Assembly: GCF_003390395.1 (NCBI RefSeq)
Contig: NZ_QUOV01000001.1
Span: forward strand, 3,100,001 to 3,164,000
Length of the DNA stretch: 64,000 nt
Reading direction: 5' to 3'
Origin: Thalassotalea euphylliae
GTDB taxonomy: Bacteria > Pseudomonadota > Gammaproteobacteria > Enterobacterales > Alteromonadaceae
A model generated the notes under the pieces. That model was not told the origin of the DNA and did not search any database. It was given only the letters and a program-made list of their open reading frames with translations. How positions within the stretch are numbered: position 1 is the first letter of the stretch; each line of letters starts with the position of its first letter. This document shows, piece by piece, positions 37,663 through 46,944 of the stretch. The position numbers were made by a program, and so were the translations under genes.

Positions 37663-38418
37663 ATGCGTAACCCTCGAATTTACCTTAATCAGGCATTAGC
37701 CGTGAATACTCAAGTGCAATTATCTGATGATGCCTTCGGTCATGTGGTCAGGGTATTGCGATTAAGCGATGGTGACTCGATTACTTTGTTTAATGGGCAA
37801 ATTAATGAGGGAGAAACCGCTCCCTACTATGCTCAATACCAAGCACGCTTGGTTAATGTCACGAAAAAGCAGGCATTTGCTGAAATAGAAAGCGAGCAAA
37901 TTGTTGAAAACGAGTCGCCGCTTAATATTCATTTGGGGCAAGGAATTTCGCGCGGTGATCGTATGGATTTCACCTTGCAGAAATCGGTTGAGCTCGGGGT
38001 GCAAACCATTACGCCTCTATTTACCGAGCGTTGTGGCGTGAAACTTACCGGTGATCGCCTCAAGAAAAAACAAGAGCAATGGCAAAAAATTGTCATTAGC
38101 GCTTGTGAGCAAAGTGGCCGTTGCTTAGTGCCAGAAGTGAAAGCGCCTGTTAGCTTAAGCGAATGGCAAACACAGCGAACTGATGCGTTAAAATTAAATT
38201 TACATCCGCGTGCCGAGCACTCGATTATGAGTTTGCCGGTAGAAACCAAGCAAGTACGCTTACTGATTGGCCCTGAAGGTGGCCTCAGTGACGAAGAGAT
38301 TAACAGCGCCCGTGATGCTGGCTTTACCGACGTATTGCTTGGGCCACGCGTATTAAGAACTGAAACTGCCGCGCTAACTGCGATTACGGCATTACAATGT
38401 CGCTTTGGCGATTTATAG
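37663..38418 (+). CDS. rsmE: 16S rRNA (uracil-1498-N3)-methyltransferase RsmE
   Basis: The 251-residue SPOUT-class methyltransferase modifies U1498 of 16S rRNA with SAM. The N-terminal PUA-like part reads HVVRVLRLSDGDSITLFNG. The knot region is LLIGPEGGLSDEEI and LGPRVLRTETAALTAI, which form the SAM site; SACEQSGRCLVPEV is also conserved. The next gene gshB starts eight bases after its stop. The pair rsmE-gshB is common in gammaproteobacteria. Confidence 0.95.
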   Translation: MRNPRIYLNQALAVNTQVQLSDDAFGHVVRVLRLSDGDSITLFNGQINEGETAPYYAQYQARLVNVTKKQAFAEIESEQIVENESPLNIHLGQGISRGDRMDFTLQKSVELGVQTITPLFTERCGVKLTGDRLKKKQEQWQKIVISACEQSGRCLVPEVKAPVSLSEWQTQRTDALKLNLHPRAEHSIMSLPVETKQVRLLIGPEGGLSDEEINSARDAGFTDVLLGPRVLRTETAALTAITALQCRFGDL

Positions 38419-38426
38419 GAAACAGT

Positions 38427-39380
38427 ATGACGATTAAACTTGGGGTCGTAATGGACCCAATTTCTGAAGTAAAAGTACAAAAAGACTCGTCAATGGCGAT
38501 GATGTTGGAAGCACAGCAACGTGGCTACCAATTGTTTTACATCGAAATGAATGACTTATACCTTGAGCAAGGTGAGTGCCGAGCAACCGTTCGCCAAGTA
38601 AAAGTCTACGATGATGCCGAGCATTGGTACGATTTAGACGAAGCACAAGACATTTCGTTAACTGACCTAGACGCGGTATTAATGCGTAAAGATCCGCCGT
38701 TTGATACCGAATACATCTACGCTACTTACATGCTAGAGCGCGCAGAACAAGCCGGTACCTTAATCGTTAACAAGCCACAAAGCTTACGTGACTGTAATGA
38801 AAAATTATTTACCGCCTGGTTCCCAGAGCTTACGCCAAAAACACTCGTAACCCGCAGCAGTGAGCGAATTCGCGCATTCCACCAACAAGAAAAAGACGTG
38901 ATTATTAAGCCACTTGATGGCATGGGTGGCTCATCAATTTTCCGCATCAAAGAAGGCGATGCCAATGTTGGCGTCATCATTGAAACTTTAACGGCACATG
39001 GCAGTCAATATGCTATGGTACAAGAGTACATGCCAGCAATTAAAGACGGCGATAAACGCATCCTGATAGTTAACGGCGAAGTCATGCCATACTGCTTAGC
39101 ACGTATTCCGGCGCAAGGTGAAACCCGTGGCAACCTAGCCGCCGGTGGTAGCGGTGAGCCAAGACCACTTTCGGCCAGTGACAAACTAATTGCAGAAACG
39201 ATTGCACCAGAGCTGAAAAAACGCGGTTTATTCTTTGTTGGTCTTGATGTAATTGGCGATAAAGTGACTGAAATCAACGTCACTAGCCCAACCTGTATTC
39301 GTGAAATTGAAGCGGCATTTGCCATTAACATTTCAGGCAAGTTAATGGACGCTATTGAGCAAGAATTGGCTCAGCGCTAA
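38427..39380 (+). CDS. gshB: Glutathione synthetase
   Basis: GshB joins gamma-glutamylcysteine and glycine with ATP. The 317-residue ATP-grasp protein has LGVVMDPISEVKVQKDSSMAMM at the start, DVIIKPLDGMGGSSIFRI for nucleotide binding, RNLAAGG-like NLAAGGSGEPRPL, and GLDVIGDKVTEINVTSPTC at the end. The ATG at 38427 with AGGA upstream is chosen; the open frame begins earlier, inside rsmE. It is in an apparent operon with rsmE, yqgE and ruvX. Confidence 0.97.
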   Translation: MTIKLGVVMDPISEVKVQKDSSMAMMLEAQQRGYQLFYIEMNDLYLEQGECRATVRQVKVYDDAEHWYDLDEAQDISLTDLDAVLMRKDPPFDTEYIYATYMLERAEQAGTLIVNKPQSLRDCNEKLFTAWFPELTPKTLVTRSSERIRAFHQQEKDVIIKPLDGMGGSSIFRIKEGDANVGVIIETLTAHGSQYAMVQEYMPAIKDGDKRILIVNGEVMPYCLARIPAQGETRGNLAAGGSGEPRPLSASDKLIAETIAPELKKRGLFFVGLDVIGDKVTEINVTSPTCIREIEAAFAINISGKLMDAIEQELAQR

Positions 39381-39427
39381 CTCAGTTGAGATATCAAAAA
39401 AGCTGTATCAGAAAAAAGGAGCACTCG

Positions 39428-39982
39428 ATGGAAAGTTTAGAAAATCAGTTGTTAATTGCTATGCCAACCATGGGTGATCCTTTTTTTAGCCGCACCGTCA
39501 CCTATATTTGTGAACACAATGATGATGGCGCGATGGGGCTGATCATTAACTTGCCGGTCGAACTCACTCTGAACGAGTTGTTAGAGCAAATTGACGCCGA
39601 CAAACCTCAGCTTGACTCGCTTGAACAACAAGTACTGACCGGTGGCCCAGTTGCTCAGCAACGAGGCTTTGTGCTGCATAGCCCGCAAGATTGCTGGTCA
39701 AGCTCACTCGCATTAAGTGATGAAGTGATGATCACCACCTCAAAAGATATTTTAATGGCACTAGGTACGGAGCAAGCACCACCACAATTTATGGTTACCC
39801 TTGGCTATGCTGGGTGGGGCCCAGGCCAATTAGAAAAAGAAATTGCCGAAAATTCGTGGTTAACCACGCCTGCTGATAACAAAATATTGTTTGAAACCCC
39901 CATCGAGCAACGCTGGCAAAAAGCGACAGAAAAGTTAGGTATTGACCTTGCCCACCTATCTTCTGACGTTGGTCATGCCTAA
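39428..39982 (+). CDS. yqgE: UPF0301 family protein YqgE (AlgH)
   Basis: The 184-residue protein of the AlgH/UPF0301 family begins with LENQLLIAMPTMGDPFFSRTVTYICEHND, followed by GAMGLIINLP, VLTGGPVAQQRGFVLH and LGYAGWGPGQLEKEI, all family signatures. The molecular function is unsettled. The start is the ATG at 39428 with AAGGAG at a proper distance; an upstream in-frame ATG at 39386 gives a non-conserved extension. Order gshB-yqgE-yqgF matches E. coli. Confidence 0.94.
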   Translation: MESLENQLLIAMPTMGDPFFSRTVTYICEHNDDGAMGLIINLPVELTLNELLEQIDADKPQLDSLEQQVLTGGPVAQQRGFVLHSPQDCWSSSLALSDEVMITTSKDILMALGTEQAPPQFMVTLGYAGWGPGQLEKEIAENSWLTTPADNKILFETPIEQRWQKATEKLGIDLAHLSSDVGHA

Positions 39983-40146
39983 TAGCTAGACTAGCTATAA
40001 TCGAATACTGCACTTTGATAATTCTCTTTGGGGATAACAAAGTGTAGACTTACCTTCTATTATCACCACCTTAAAAGCGAGTAGCGTATATCTCTACTGC
40101 TCTGGCTTTTATCGCGAACACACAATCATCTTGAGAGTTACATTCA

Positions 40147-40590
40147 ATGGCGAAATCCAAGCGCCCTGTCGGTGAACGCACCGCCCTAGGTTTTGATTTT
40201 GGTAAAAAATATATTGGCGTTGCTGTTGGCCAAGAAATTACCGGTACCGCCTCGCCACTTGGCTCAGTTAAAGCGAAAGACGGCATTCCTCATTGGGATG
40301 CACTCACTAAATTTATCGAGCAGTGGCAGCCTGATTATCTGATTGTTGGCTTACCGCTGAACATGGATGGCAGTGAGCAACAATTGACCCGAGATGCCAA
40401 GAAATTTGGTAATCGTTTATTTGGCCGATACGGACTTACGGTTGAATTTAATGACGAACGCTTAACTACAGCAGCGGCCAAAGAATCGTTATTTGCCCGC
40501 GGCGGTTATCGTAATCTCGCCAAAGATAATATTGACGCCGAATCGGCAAAACTGATTGTCGAAAGTTTTTTTGAGCAGCTTTACGGTTAA
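40147..40590 (+). CDS. ruvX: Holliday junction resolvase-like/16S pre-rRNA nuclease YqgF
   Basis: The 147-residue RNase H-fold protein starts [17 protein letters not shown] (first catalytic Asp), then has [19 protein letters not shown] and [17 protein letters not shown] (Glu), and ends [18 protein letters not shown] (Asp). YqgF/RuvX takes part in 16S rRNA 5'-end maturation and has been linked to recombination. It follows yqgE after a 164-base gap with a TATAAT at 39996 and a CACTTTG...CAAAGTG inverted pair near 40011-40043, so it may have its own promoter. Confidence 0.94.
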   Translation: MAKSKRPVGERTALGFDFGKKYIGVAVGQEITGTASPLGSVKAKDGIPHWDALTKFIEQWQPDYLIVGLPLNMDGSEQQLTRDAKKFGNRLFGRYGLTVEFNDERLTTAAAKESLFARGGYRNLAKDNIDAESAKLIVESFFEQLYG

Positions 40591-40637
40591 GTTTCAAACT
40601 AGCGCATTAATGGTTTATCAACTCAGGGATCATTTCT

Positions 40638-41597
40638 TTGATTAATATCTTATCGATTATTAGTCCACTACTCATCTTGGCATTGCTTGGTTACTTAATC
40701 GCAAAACGTCAATGGCTTAATGACGGCCAGCTAAGCGGGTTAAGTAAAATCACCTTTACGATTTTTATTCCGGCTTTTTTGTTTTATCGCATGGCAACCG
40801 CCGACTTGTCCAGCGTGTTAAACCCACTACCAATAGCCGCTTTTTATTTACCCGTACTGCTTTGTTTTGCACTCGGGTTTACGCTTAACTTTCTGCTCCA
40901 TCCCGATTACAAAAAGCATCGCGGCGGCTCTGCGGTATTTGCGCTAGCGAGCAGTTATTCCAACAACATAATTGTTGGTTTACCACTGCTGCTCTTGGTC
41001 ATCGGTGATAGCGCACTGCCCATTATATTTCTAATTGTGACCTTCCACAGCGCGATGCTATTTGCGCTAACCAGCGCGATTGCGGCGAGCCAACATATTG
41101 AAGTTAAAAATAACAGTGCAGGGCAAGGTATTAATTGGCTAAATTTTGCCAAACAAACAATCACCAACCCATTAGTTTTTGGCATTCTATCTGGCTTGCT
41201 GGTGAATGCGCTCGGCATAACCATTCCAGCATTAATCGCTCGACCACTTGAAATGCTAGGTCAGCCCGCCATCACCTTAGCATTGATTGCGCTTGGTGCC
41301 TCGATTGCCAAATACGATATCCGCGGTGAACGCCGCTTTATCGCGCTTGCCAGCTCAATTAAACTGATTATCTTACCGCTGCTAGTTTACCTGATGGCAA
41401 AATATGTTTTTGCGCTGGATACCCTTATCGTGCAAGTGCTAGTGATCTTAAGTGCTTGCCCAACGGGCGTTAATGCCTACTTAATTGCTCAGCAACACCA
41501 AGTTCACCGTAAAGCCGTTGCCAGTAGTGTGGTAGTTAGCACAATTTCAGCTGTAGTCACCCTGCCACTTTGGCTGATTTGGCTGGGTTTAGCGTAA
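40638..41597 (+). CDS. AEC-family (auxin efflux carrier-like) transporter
   Basis: The 319-residue protein has about ten membrane helices and the AEC halves: the first contains GYLIAKRQWLNDGQLSGLSKITFTIFIPAFLF, and the second GQPAITLALIALGASI and ILSACPTGVNAYLIAQQ. Bacterial AEC proteins move malate, malonate or related organic acids; the substrate here is unknown. The start is a TTG at 40638 with AGGGA eight bases upstream, and no ATG fits. It lies 47 bases after ruvX and could be co-transcribed. Confidence 0.88.
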   Translation: MINILSIISPLLILALLGYLIAKRQWLNDGQLSGLSKITFTIFIPAFLFYRMATADLSSVLNPLPIAAFYLPVLLCFALGFTLNFLLHPDYKKHRGGSAVFALASSYSNNIIVGLPLLLLVIGDSALPIIFLIVTFHSAMLFALTSAIAASQHIEVKNNSAGQGINWLNFAKQTITNPLVFGILSGLLVNALGITIPALIARPLEMLGQPAITLALIALGASIAKYDIRGERRFIALASSIKLIILPLLVYLMAKYVFALDTLIVQVLVILSACPTGVNAYLIAQQHQVHRKAVASSVVVSTISAVVTLPLWLIWLGLA

Positions 41598-41628
41598 CTA
41601 ACAGACTTAACTTCGAACTTATCGTCAG

Positions 41629-42108
41629 TTAGCATGTCAACCTATCTACTTTTGAGGATGATATATATTCAGATAGGTGCGTGGGAATGTTAGGTTCGTA
41701 ATTGAACTTTATATCCGTAAAGTCTAAACGATTCGCGTTGCAATAAAGCTCAGTAAACGTATCAAGTTTTCCTTTATGAGCAGACTCTATCATTAATTTA
41801 TTTAAAGTCGTCTGAGAAAAGTTATCAAAATCAATTAGTTCAATTAGCTTCTTGTACTCTATTAAATAAAGCATCCTGTTTGAATCATGTACTTCAAGCG
41901 CATTCATTTTATAGGTGTAGTAGCTCAAAATATCGTAAGATCCAGAAACTTCATAATCACCTAACACGCCGACTCTCCAATTCAGCAACGCTGTCGGCAT
42001 ATATTCGAAGCCTTCACGACCATATACCTGATCAACAAATACTAAATACCTTGTAGGTAGCGCTAAAATAACCAAAATTAATATCCCTAATAATTTCCAC
42101 GTCATCAA
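41629..42108 (-). CDS. Unrecognised 159-residue protein with N-terminal membrane anchor
   Basis: Residues 4-23 form a membrane helix or signal anchor (WKLLGILILVILALPTRYLV). The remaining 135 residues are tyrosine-rich and probably periplasmic, with no motif I know. The base composition is AT-rich compared with the flanking genes. It is convergent with the AEC gene (32-base gap) and divergent from rsuA. No function is proposed. Confidence 0.55.
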   Translation of the reverse strand: MMTWKLLGILILVILALPTRYLVFVDQVYGREGFEYMPTALLNWRVGVLGDYEVSGSYDILSYYTYKMNALEVHDSNRMLYLIEYKKLIELIDFDNFSQTTLNKLMIESAHKGKLDTFTELYCNANRLDFTDIKFNYEPNIPTHLSEYISSSKVDRLTC

Positions 42109-42303
42109 TAATTGCCTCTAATTTTGTTGTCTTGATACACATGCTGGCGAGCGACATCAGGTATACTTACCTCTGCTGTTTTTGGATTGTTACATTTAAC
42201 TCCTTGAAACAATTGCTTCCAATCATTAATTCGCCTGATGGAATATCAATTTCAGTCGAAAAACTAACCGGAAAGTGGCGATAAAAATATTTAAAACTTT
42301 GTT

Positions 42304-43035
42304 ATGTTGAATAATTTCGGAAACAAACCTTTAAGCACCAGCCGTATCGACAAATTTATCGCGAACTACCTTAGCATCAATCGCAAGCAGGTACGTTTAC
42401 TTGTCGCACAGCAGCGTGTTGTTATTGATGGTGATATTGCCACTAGCGTTGACCAGCTCATCAATAAATTTTCAGTAATTGCGTTTGATGGCCAAATCAT
42501 CCAAAACCATAGTGCTCATTACTTGATGCTGCACAAGCCTGTTGGTGTCGTATGTGCAACAAAAGATCAGCAACACAACACCGTTATCGACTTAATTAAC
42601 GAGCCTTATAAGCACGAGCTGCACATCGTCGGTCGCCTTGATTTAAATACCTCTGGGCTGGTGTTGCTGACCAATGATAGCCGCTGGTCGGAAGCCTTGA
42701 CCGATCCCAAACACAAAGTTGAAAAGCACTACCGAGTATCACTTGCCAATAAACTCACAGCTGAATATATCGACGCCTTTAATGACGGCATGTACTTCGG
42801 TTTTGAAGATATCACCACCCAGCCCGCCAAGTTGACTATTCTCGACGATTATCGTGCTCATGTGGTGTTAACCGAAGGAAAATACCATCAAATAAAGCGT
42901 ATGTTTGGTCGATTTCGCAACCCTGTTGTCGCCCTACATCGCCAAAAAGTTGGTAATATCGTACTGCCAGAATCGCTTGCTAGTGGCGACTATCGCCCGC
43001 TCTCTCAAGATGAAATATTACGCGCGAAAGCATAG
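42304..43035 (+). CDS. rsuA: RsuA-type 16S rRNA pseudouridine synthase
   Basis: The 243-residue protein has an S4 RNA-binding domain at residues 12-60 (RIDKFIANYLSINRKQVRLLV) and an RsuA/RluB/E/F catalytic domain with GRLDLNTSGLVLLTNDSRW, catalytic Asp113. TDPKHKVEKHYRV and GKYHQIKRMFG are typical. RsuA makes pseudouridine 516 in 16S rRNA. RluF/RluE are related alternatives, but the order S4-then-catalytic and the ALTDPKHKVEKHY segment favour RsuA. It is preceded by 195 bases without features. Confidence 0.88.
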   Translation: MLNNFGNKPLSTSRIDKFIANYLSINRKQVRLLVAQQRVVIDGDIATSVDQLINKFSVIAFDGQIIQNHSAHYLMLHKPVGVVCATKDQQHNTVIDLINEPYKHELHIVGRLDLNTSGLVLLTNDSRWSEALTDPKHKVEKHYRVSLANKLTAEYIDAFNDGMYFGFEDITTQPAKLTILDDYRAHVVLTEGKYHQIKRMFGRFRNPVVALHRQKVGNIVLPESLASGDYRPLSQDEILRAKA

Positions 43036-43557
43036 CAGCTTGATGGTATTCCCTACTCCCTTCAATAAGTAACACGAAAAAATCTCCCAGCTAACTAAAG
43101 CGGTTTATAAAAATACTTTTGAATAAAAGTCTTCGTTGAAGGCACCACGCAAGAAAGCCTTATTTACAACTCGTAAATATAAAAGCTCACGCTTACTAGC
43201 GAATCTAAATTGCTTAAAAACTTAAACGCCCTCTTCTCTCAATTTCTCTTAGCTCAGCTTAATTGTCCAATTCATAGTCTCCGCAGCAAGAAAACTTGTG
43301 CCAAATCAAATTTTTATTAAGTGCTTATGAAAAGCCCTAGATTTATTTGCTCTATTGCTTAAAAATCAAACCTAAACAAGATCCAGATAACACATGATAA
43401 TTATTATCATTTGCATTGATTTTATAAATTAGATTCTTTAACCTATTGCGCGATTTAGAACAATTACTTCACCAAACCCAGTCAGAAGGCAACGCATGGC
43501 TTTACCCATGTTGTTAGCACTTAGTTATTGGGTCATCACACGAAAGACGAGGATAGA
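43036..43557. other. 522-bp region upstream of the iron cluster
   Basis: No gene was seen. The left 300 bases after rsuA are AT-rich without structure that I recognise. The right part holds the Fur box (43394-43410) and TATAAA at 43423; the first cluster gene starts at 43558 after GAGG. The exact -35/-10 could not be fixed by eye. Confidence 0.45.
43394..43410. promoter_or_regulatory. Fur box in front of the imelysin cluster
   Basis: ATGATAATTATTATCAT is a perfect palindrome around one central base and contains the full 7-1-7 Fur core TGATAAT-n-ATTATCA. Fur with Fe(II) represses such promoters. It is 147 bases upstream of the imelysin gene and is the only strong Fur box noticed in the window. 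Confidence 0.85.
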
Positions 43558-44958
43558 ATGAAAGTTAGCTCATTGACGAAAATTGCTGCAGCACTCTTGG
43601 TTGCAACCACATTAACTGCTTGTGTTGACGATGGCGACGACGGCGTGCAAGGCCCTGCTGGTGCAGCGGGTGCTGCTGGTCAAAACGGTACTGACGGTGT
43701 TAGCGCTCTTGTAACCCGTGACGACGTTATCAAAACCAATGCAAATATCGCTTATGCAGCTTACTCAGACTCTCTAATCAGCGCACAAACGCTAAAAAAA
43801 GCACTTGAAGATTTAGTTGCTTCTCCATCTGACGCAACGCTAGATGCAGCAAAAGATGCATGGTTAGCAGCGCGTGAGCCATACGGTCAAACAGAAGTGT
43901 ACCGTTTCCGCGAAGGTCCAATTGATGCATTAAAAGCAGATGGTACTATCGGCGAAGAAGGTGACGGCCCAGAAGGCAAAATCAATGCTTGGCCGCTAGG
44001 TGAAGCAATTATCGATTATGTTGCTCCACAAGTAGACGGTGATGCTGGTCCAGAAAGCGCGGCGAATGCGCTATCAAACAACATCATTGCTAACACAGCC
44101 GACTACCCTACCATCAACGCTTCGACATTGCGCACTACCTTCGAATTTGGTGAAGACGAGCGCAACGTAACCACAGGCTACCACGCCATTGAATTCTTAC
44201 TTTGGGGCCAAGATTTAAATGCCGATCAAAGTGGTACAGGCCCGCGTGATGCAACAGGCGGCCAACGCCCTGCTTCTGACTACTTCACAACGCCAGGTAC
44301 TTGTACTTCAGGCTCTGACGCTGCAGCGGAGCAAATTTGTGAGCGTCGTGGTGACTACCTAATTGCCGCAGCCGATCTACTAATTGAAGATTTACAAGCA
44401 GTTACTGAAGCTTGGGAACCGGGTGAAGGTGTTCACTACAAAGCATTTACCGCAGGTGGCGACGAGTCTCTAGCTCGCATCTTAGAAGGCATGGGTCGTT
44501 TAAGCTTCGGTGAATTAGCGGGTGAGCGTATCAATATCGCACTAGTAACTGACTCACAAGAAGATGAGCACTCTTGTTTTAGTGACAACACTCACCGCGA
44601 TATTTTCTTAAACGCAAAAGGTGTTCAAAACAGCTACAACGCGACTTACACACGCATTAACGGCGAAGTCGTTGACGGTGCTTCTATCCACGATTTACTA
44701 GTGGTTGAAGGCGAGCCTGAGCTAGCTAACCAACTACGAGGCTCACTTGAAGCTACCATGGCTGCAGCAACGGTAATTGATACTAAAGCAAAAACAGGTA
44801 TGCCATTCGATACGCTAATTCAAGAAGGGATTGAGCAGCCAAACGTGATTGCCGTGATTGAAGCTTTAGTTGAACAAACTGACGATATCGAACAAGCAAT
44901 CGACGCGTTAAACGTAACCACTAACGATATACGTCAAGACACAGATCAAGATATCTAA
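43558..44958 (+). CDS. Imelysin-family lipoprotein (iron-regulated, M75-like)
   Basis: The 466-residue lipoprotein has lipobox LTAC (Cys22), followed by an acidic stretch and a short collagen-like linker of Gly-x-y triplets (residues 28-46). The helical imelysin domain carries the family motif GxHxxE at residues 207-212 (GYHAIE), then FLLWGQDLN, and a second conserved part with DEHSCFSDNTHRD, with a Cys. IrpA/EfeO-like members bind or handle iron in the envelope. The ATG at 43558 with GAGG is chosen; an upstream in-frame start at 43528 gives a charged extension before the signal. A Fur box lies upstream and a strong terminator after it. Confidence 0.93.
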   Translation: MKVSSLTKIAAALLVATTLTACVDDGDDGVQGPAGAAGAAGQNGTDGVSALVTRDDVIKTNANIAYAAYSDSLISAQTLKKALEDLVASPSDATLDAAKDAWLAAREPYGQTEVYRFREGPIDALKADGTIGEEGDGPEGKINAWPLGEAIIDYVAPQVDGDAGPESAANALSNNIIANTADYPTINASTLRTTFEFGEDERNVTTGYHAIEFLLWGQDLNADQSGTGPRDATGGQRPASDYFTTPGTCTSGSDAAAEQICERRGDYLIAAADLLIEDLQAVTEAWEPGEGVHYKAFTAGGDESLARILEGMGRLSFGELAGERINIALVTDSQEDEHSCFSDNTHRDIFLNAKGVQNSYNATYTRINGEVVDGASIHDLLVVEGEPELANQLRGSLEATMAAATVIDTKAKTGMPFDTLIQEGIEQPNVIAVIEALVEQTDDIEQAIDALNVTTNDIRQDTDQDI

Positions 44959-45014
44959 GCACCTACTCCAAGGGCGACAGCGTGATATTTGTCGCCACAT
45001 TCAAGGATGAAACT

Positions 45015-45050
45015 GGATAGGCTCAACCGAGCCTATCCTTGTTTTGTTTT
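45015..45050 (+). terminator. Strong hairpin terminator between the imelysin gene and the first di-haem gene
   Basis: GGATAGGCTC, loop AACC, GAGCCTATCC form a perfect 10-bp GC-rich stem (45015-45038), followed by TTGTTTTGTTTT. It splits the cluster into a first gene and a downstream part reached by readthrough or by another promoter. Confidence 0.88.
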
Positions 45051-45231
45051 CACACAAGTCGCAGAACACGAGCAAGTAGTAAACAAAACACACTTAACAC
45101 GCTTGGAAGTTAGCAATAAATAGTAATCCAATCAGCAAGGCATATAGCTGTTTTAAGCAACGCCTGGATTATTTAAGTAAAAAGCTCAAACAGTTTTACA
45201 AGATTATTTCACAAATCAGAGGGGCAGATTT

Positions 45232-46941
45232 TTGAAAGCACATCATTTAGCAACATTAGCATTATTACTTACCACCACTATTGGCTTAACCGCCTGTGGT
45301 GGTGGCGGTTCATCAGAGCCTGATTCTGTGACTCCACCAACAGAGCCACCCACCGCACCTCCGACAACTCCTGAGCCGCCAACTACGCCAGCGCCAACAG
45401 AAGATCACAGTGGCCTAACACCGCTCAGCGCAGAGACACCGATTAAAGACGAGTACCTAGCAGGTGGTGATACCACCTTATTTGTCACCAACGAAGATGC
45501 TTTTAGCACAAGACCTGAGGCGATTGCTGACGATTTTCGCTTAGATGGTTTTTTTACCTCAGGCGATCATTTGTTTAGAACACCTCATGAAGATATTGGG
45601 CCAATACTGAATACCAGTAACTGCCAAGGTTGTCACTTAAACGACGGTCGTGGCGTAGTTCCCGCATCAGCAACCGCACCTATGTTGAGTATGCTGGTTA
45701 AAGTTGGCCGCAGTGATGGTAGCGCCGACCCGATCTACGGCGATCAAATTCAACCGTTTGCCGAGCAAAGCTTTACTACCTCAGACTTTGATTCAGGCCT
45801 ACCTGTGCACAATGGCTCAGTTAATGGCACCGAACTATACGGTGAAGCTTTCCCATTTATCGAGTATGAAATGGTTGACGGCAGCTACCCTGACGGCACT
45901 AGCTACCAACTAAGAAAGCCAATTTTGAAAATTCGAGACTTAAGCTTTGGCGCCTTTAGCGACGATATTCGCTTTTCACCGCGTGTTGCGCCACAAGCGT
46001 TCGGCGTTGGCTTACTGGCGGAAATTCCAGCCGACAATATTTTAAAACTGGCCGACCCTAACGACGCTGATAACGATGGTATTTCCGGTCGTGCCTCTAT
46101 GGTCACCAACGCTATTAGCGGTGAAACTGAGCTTGGCCGCTTTGCTTACAAAGCACAAAACCCAACGGTTCTGCAACAAGTGGCAGGCGCCTATAACGGC
46201 GATATCGGCATTACCACCACTATATTCACCAATGAGCCATGCACCGATGCGCAACTAGCGTGTCAGCAAGTGGCAGCGCAAGAATCTAAAGTTGGCGATG
46301 ACGTTGATTTTTCCAATCGCGAGCTGGCGCTGGTTGAGTTTTACAACCGCGTGTTAGGGGTGCCAGCGCGTCGCGGTTTTGATCGCGACAGCGAAACATG
46401 GGGTGATGAAGTAACGCAAGGACGTAAACACTTTTTTGACTCAGGTTGCACCTCGTGTCACACCCCGCGCCACATTACCCAAGAAGCACCGGGTAGTGTC
46501 TTAGGTCAGCTAACTCTAACCAGCTTAGAGCCTAATCCAGCGCCTATTGAGATTTTATCGAACCAAGTTATTTTCCCGTATACCGATTTGCTATTACACG
46601 ACATGGGCGGCTCTTGTCAGGTCACGCGCGAGTTAATCGACGGGCAAAGCTGTAATTCAAACGCGCAAGAATGCTTGTACGTGCAGCGCTGTGAAGGCTT
46701 GGCTGATGGTTTAATTCAAGGTGATGCCAGCGGCAGCGAATGGAAAACACCAGCACTTTGGGGCTTAGGCTTAGTACAAACCGTTAATGCTGATTCTACT
46801 TTCTTACACGATGGCCGCGCCCGCACCATCGAAGAAGCAATTTTATGGCATGGTGGTGAAGCTGAAACGGCAAAAAACAACTTTATGCAGTTAAGCCAAG
46901 CAGAGCGTGCACAGCTGCTGAGCTTTTTGGAAAGTTTATAA
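45232..46941 (+). CDS. Di-haem oxidoreductase-like lipoprotein, DUF1111 (DHOR), first copy
   Basis: The 569-residue lipoprotein (lipobox LTAC, Cys22) has a Pro/Thr-rich linker at residues 29-57. Two c-type haem sites follow: CQGCH at 131-135 and CTSCH at 406-410. The C-terminal signature is FLHDGRARTIEEAILWHGGEAE. The family (PF06537, related to MauG/cytochrome c peroxidases) is found next to imelysin genes; its reaction is not established, though redox chemistry on iron or a ligand is likely. A four-cysteine insert (Cys462, 474, 481, 487) after HDMGGS is absent from the second copy and could be disulfide-bonded. The start is a TTG at 45232 with AGAGGGG seven bases upstream. Confidence 0.9.
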   Translation: MKAHHLATLALLLTTTIGLTACGGGGSSEPDSVTPPTEPPTAPPTTPEPPTTPAPTEDHSGLTPLSAETPIKDEYLAGGDTTLFVTNEDAFSTRPEAIADDFRLDGFFTSGDHLFRTPHEDIGPILNTSNCQGCHLNDGRGVVPASATAPMLSMLVKVGRSDGSADPIYGDQIQPFAEQSFTTSDFDSGLPVHNGSVNGTELYGEAFPFIEYEMVDGSYPDGTSYQLRKPILKIRDLSFGAFSDDIRFSPRVAPQAFGVGLLAEIPADNILKLADPNDADNDGISGRASMVTNAISGETELGRFAYKAQNPTVLQQVAGAYNGDIGITTTIFTNEPCTDAQLACQQVAAQESKVGDDVDFSNRELALVEFYNRVLGVPARRGFDRDSETWGDEVTQGRKHFFDSGCTSCHTPRHITQEAPGSVLGQLTLTSLEPNPAPIEILSNQVIFPYTDLLLHDMGGSCQVTRELIDGQSCNSNAQECLYVQRCEGLADGLIQGDASGSEWKTPALWGLGLVQTVNADSTFLHDGRARTIEEAILWHGGEAETAKNNFMQLSQAERAQLLSFLESL

Positions 46942-46944
46942 GTG

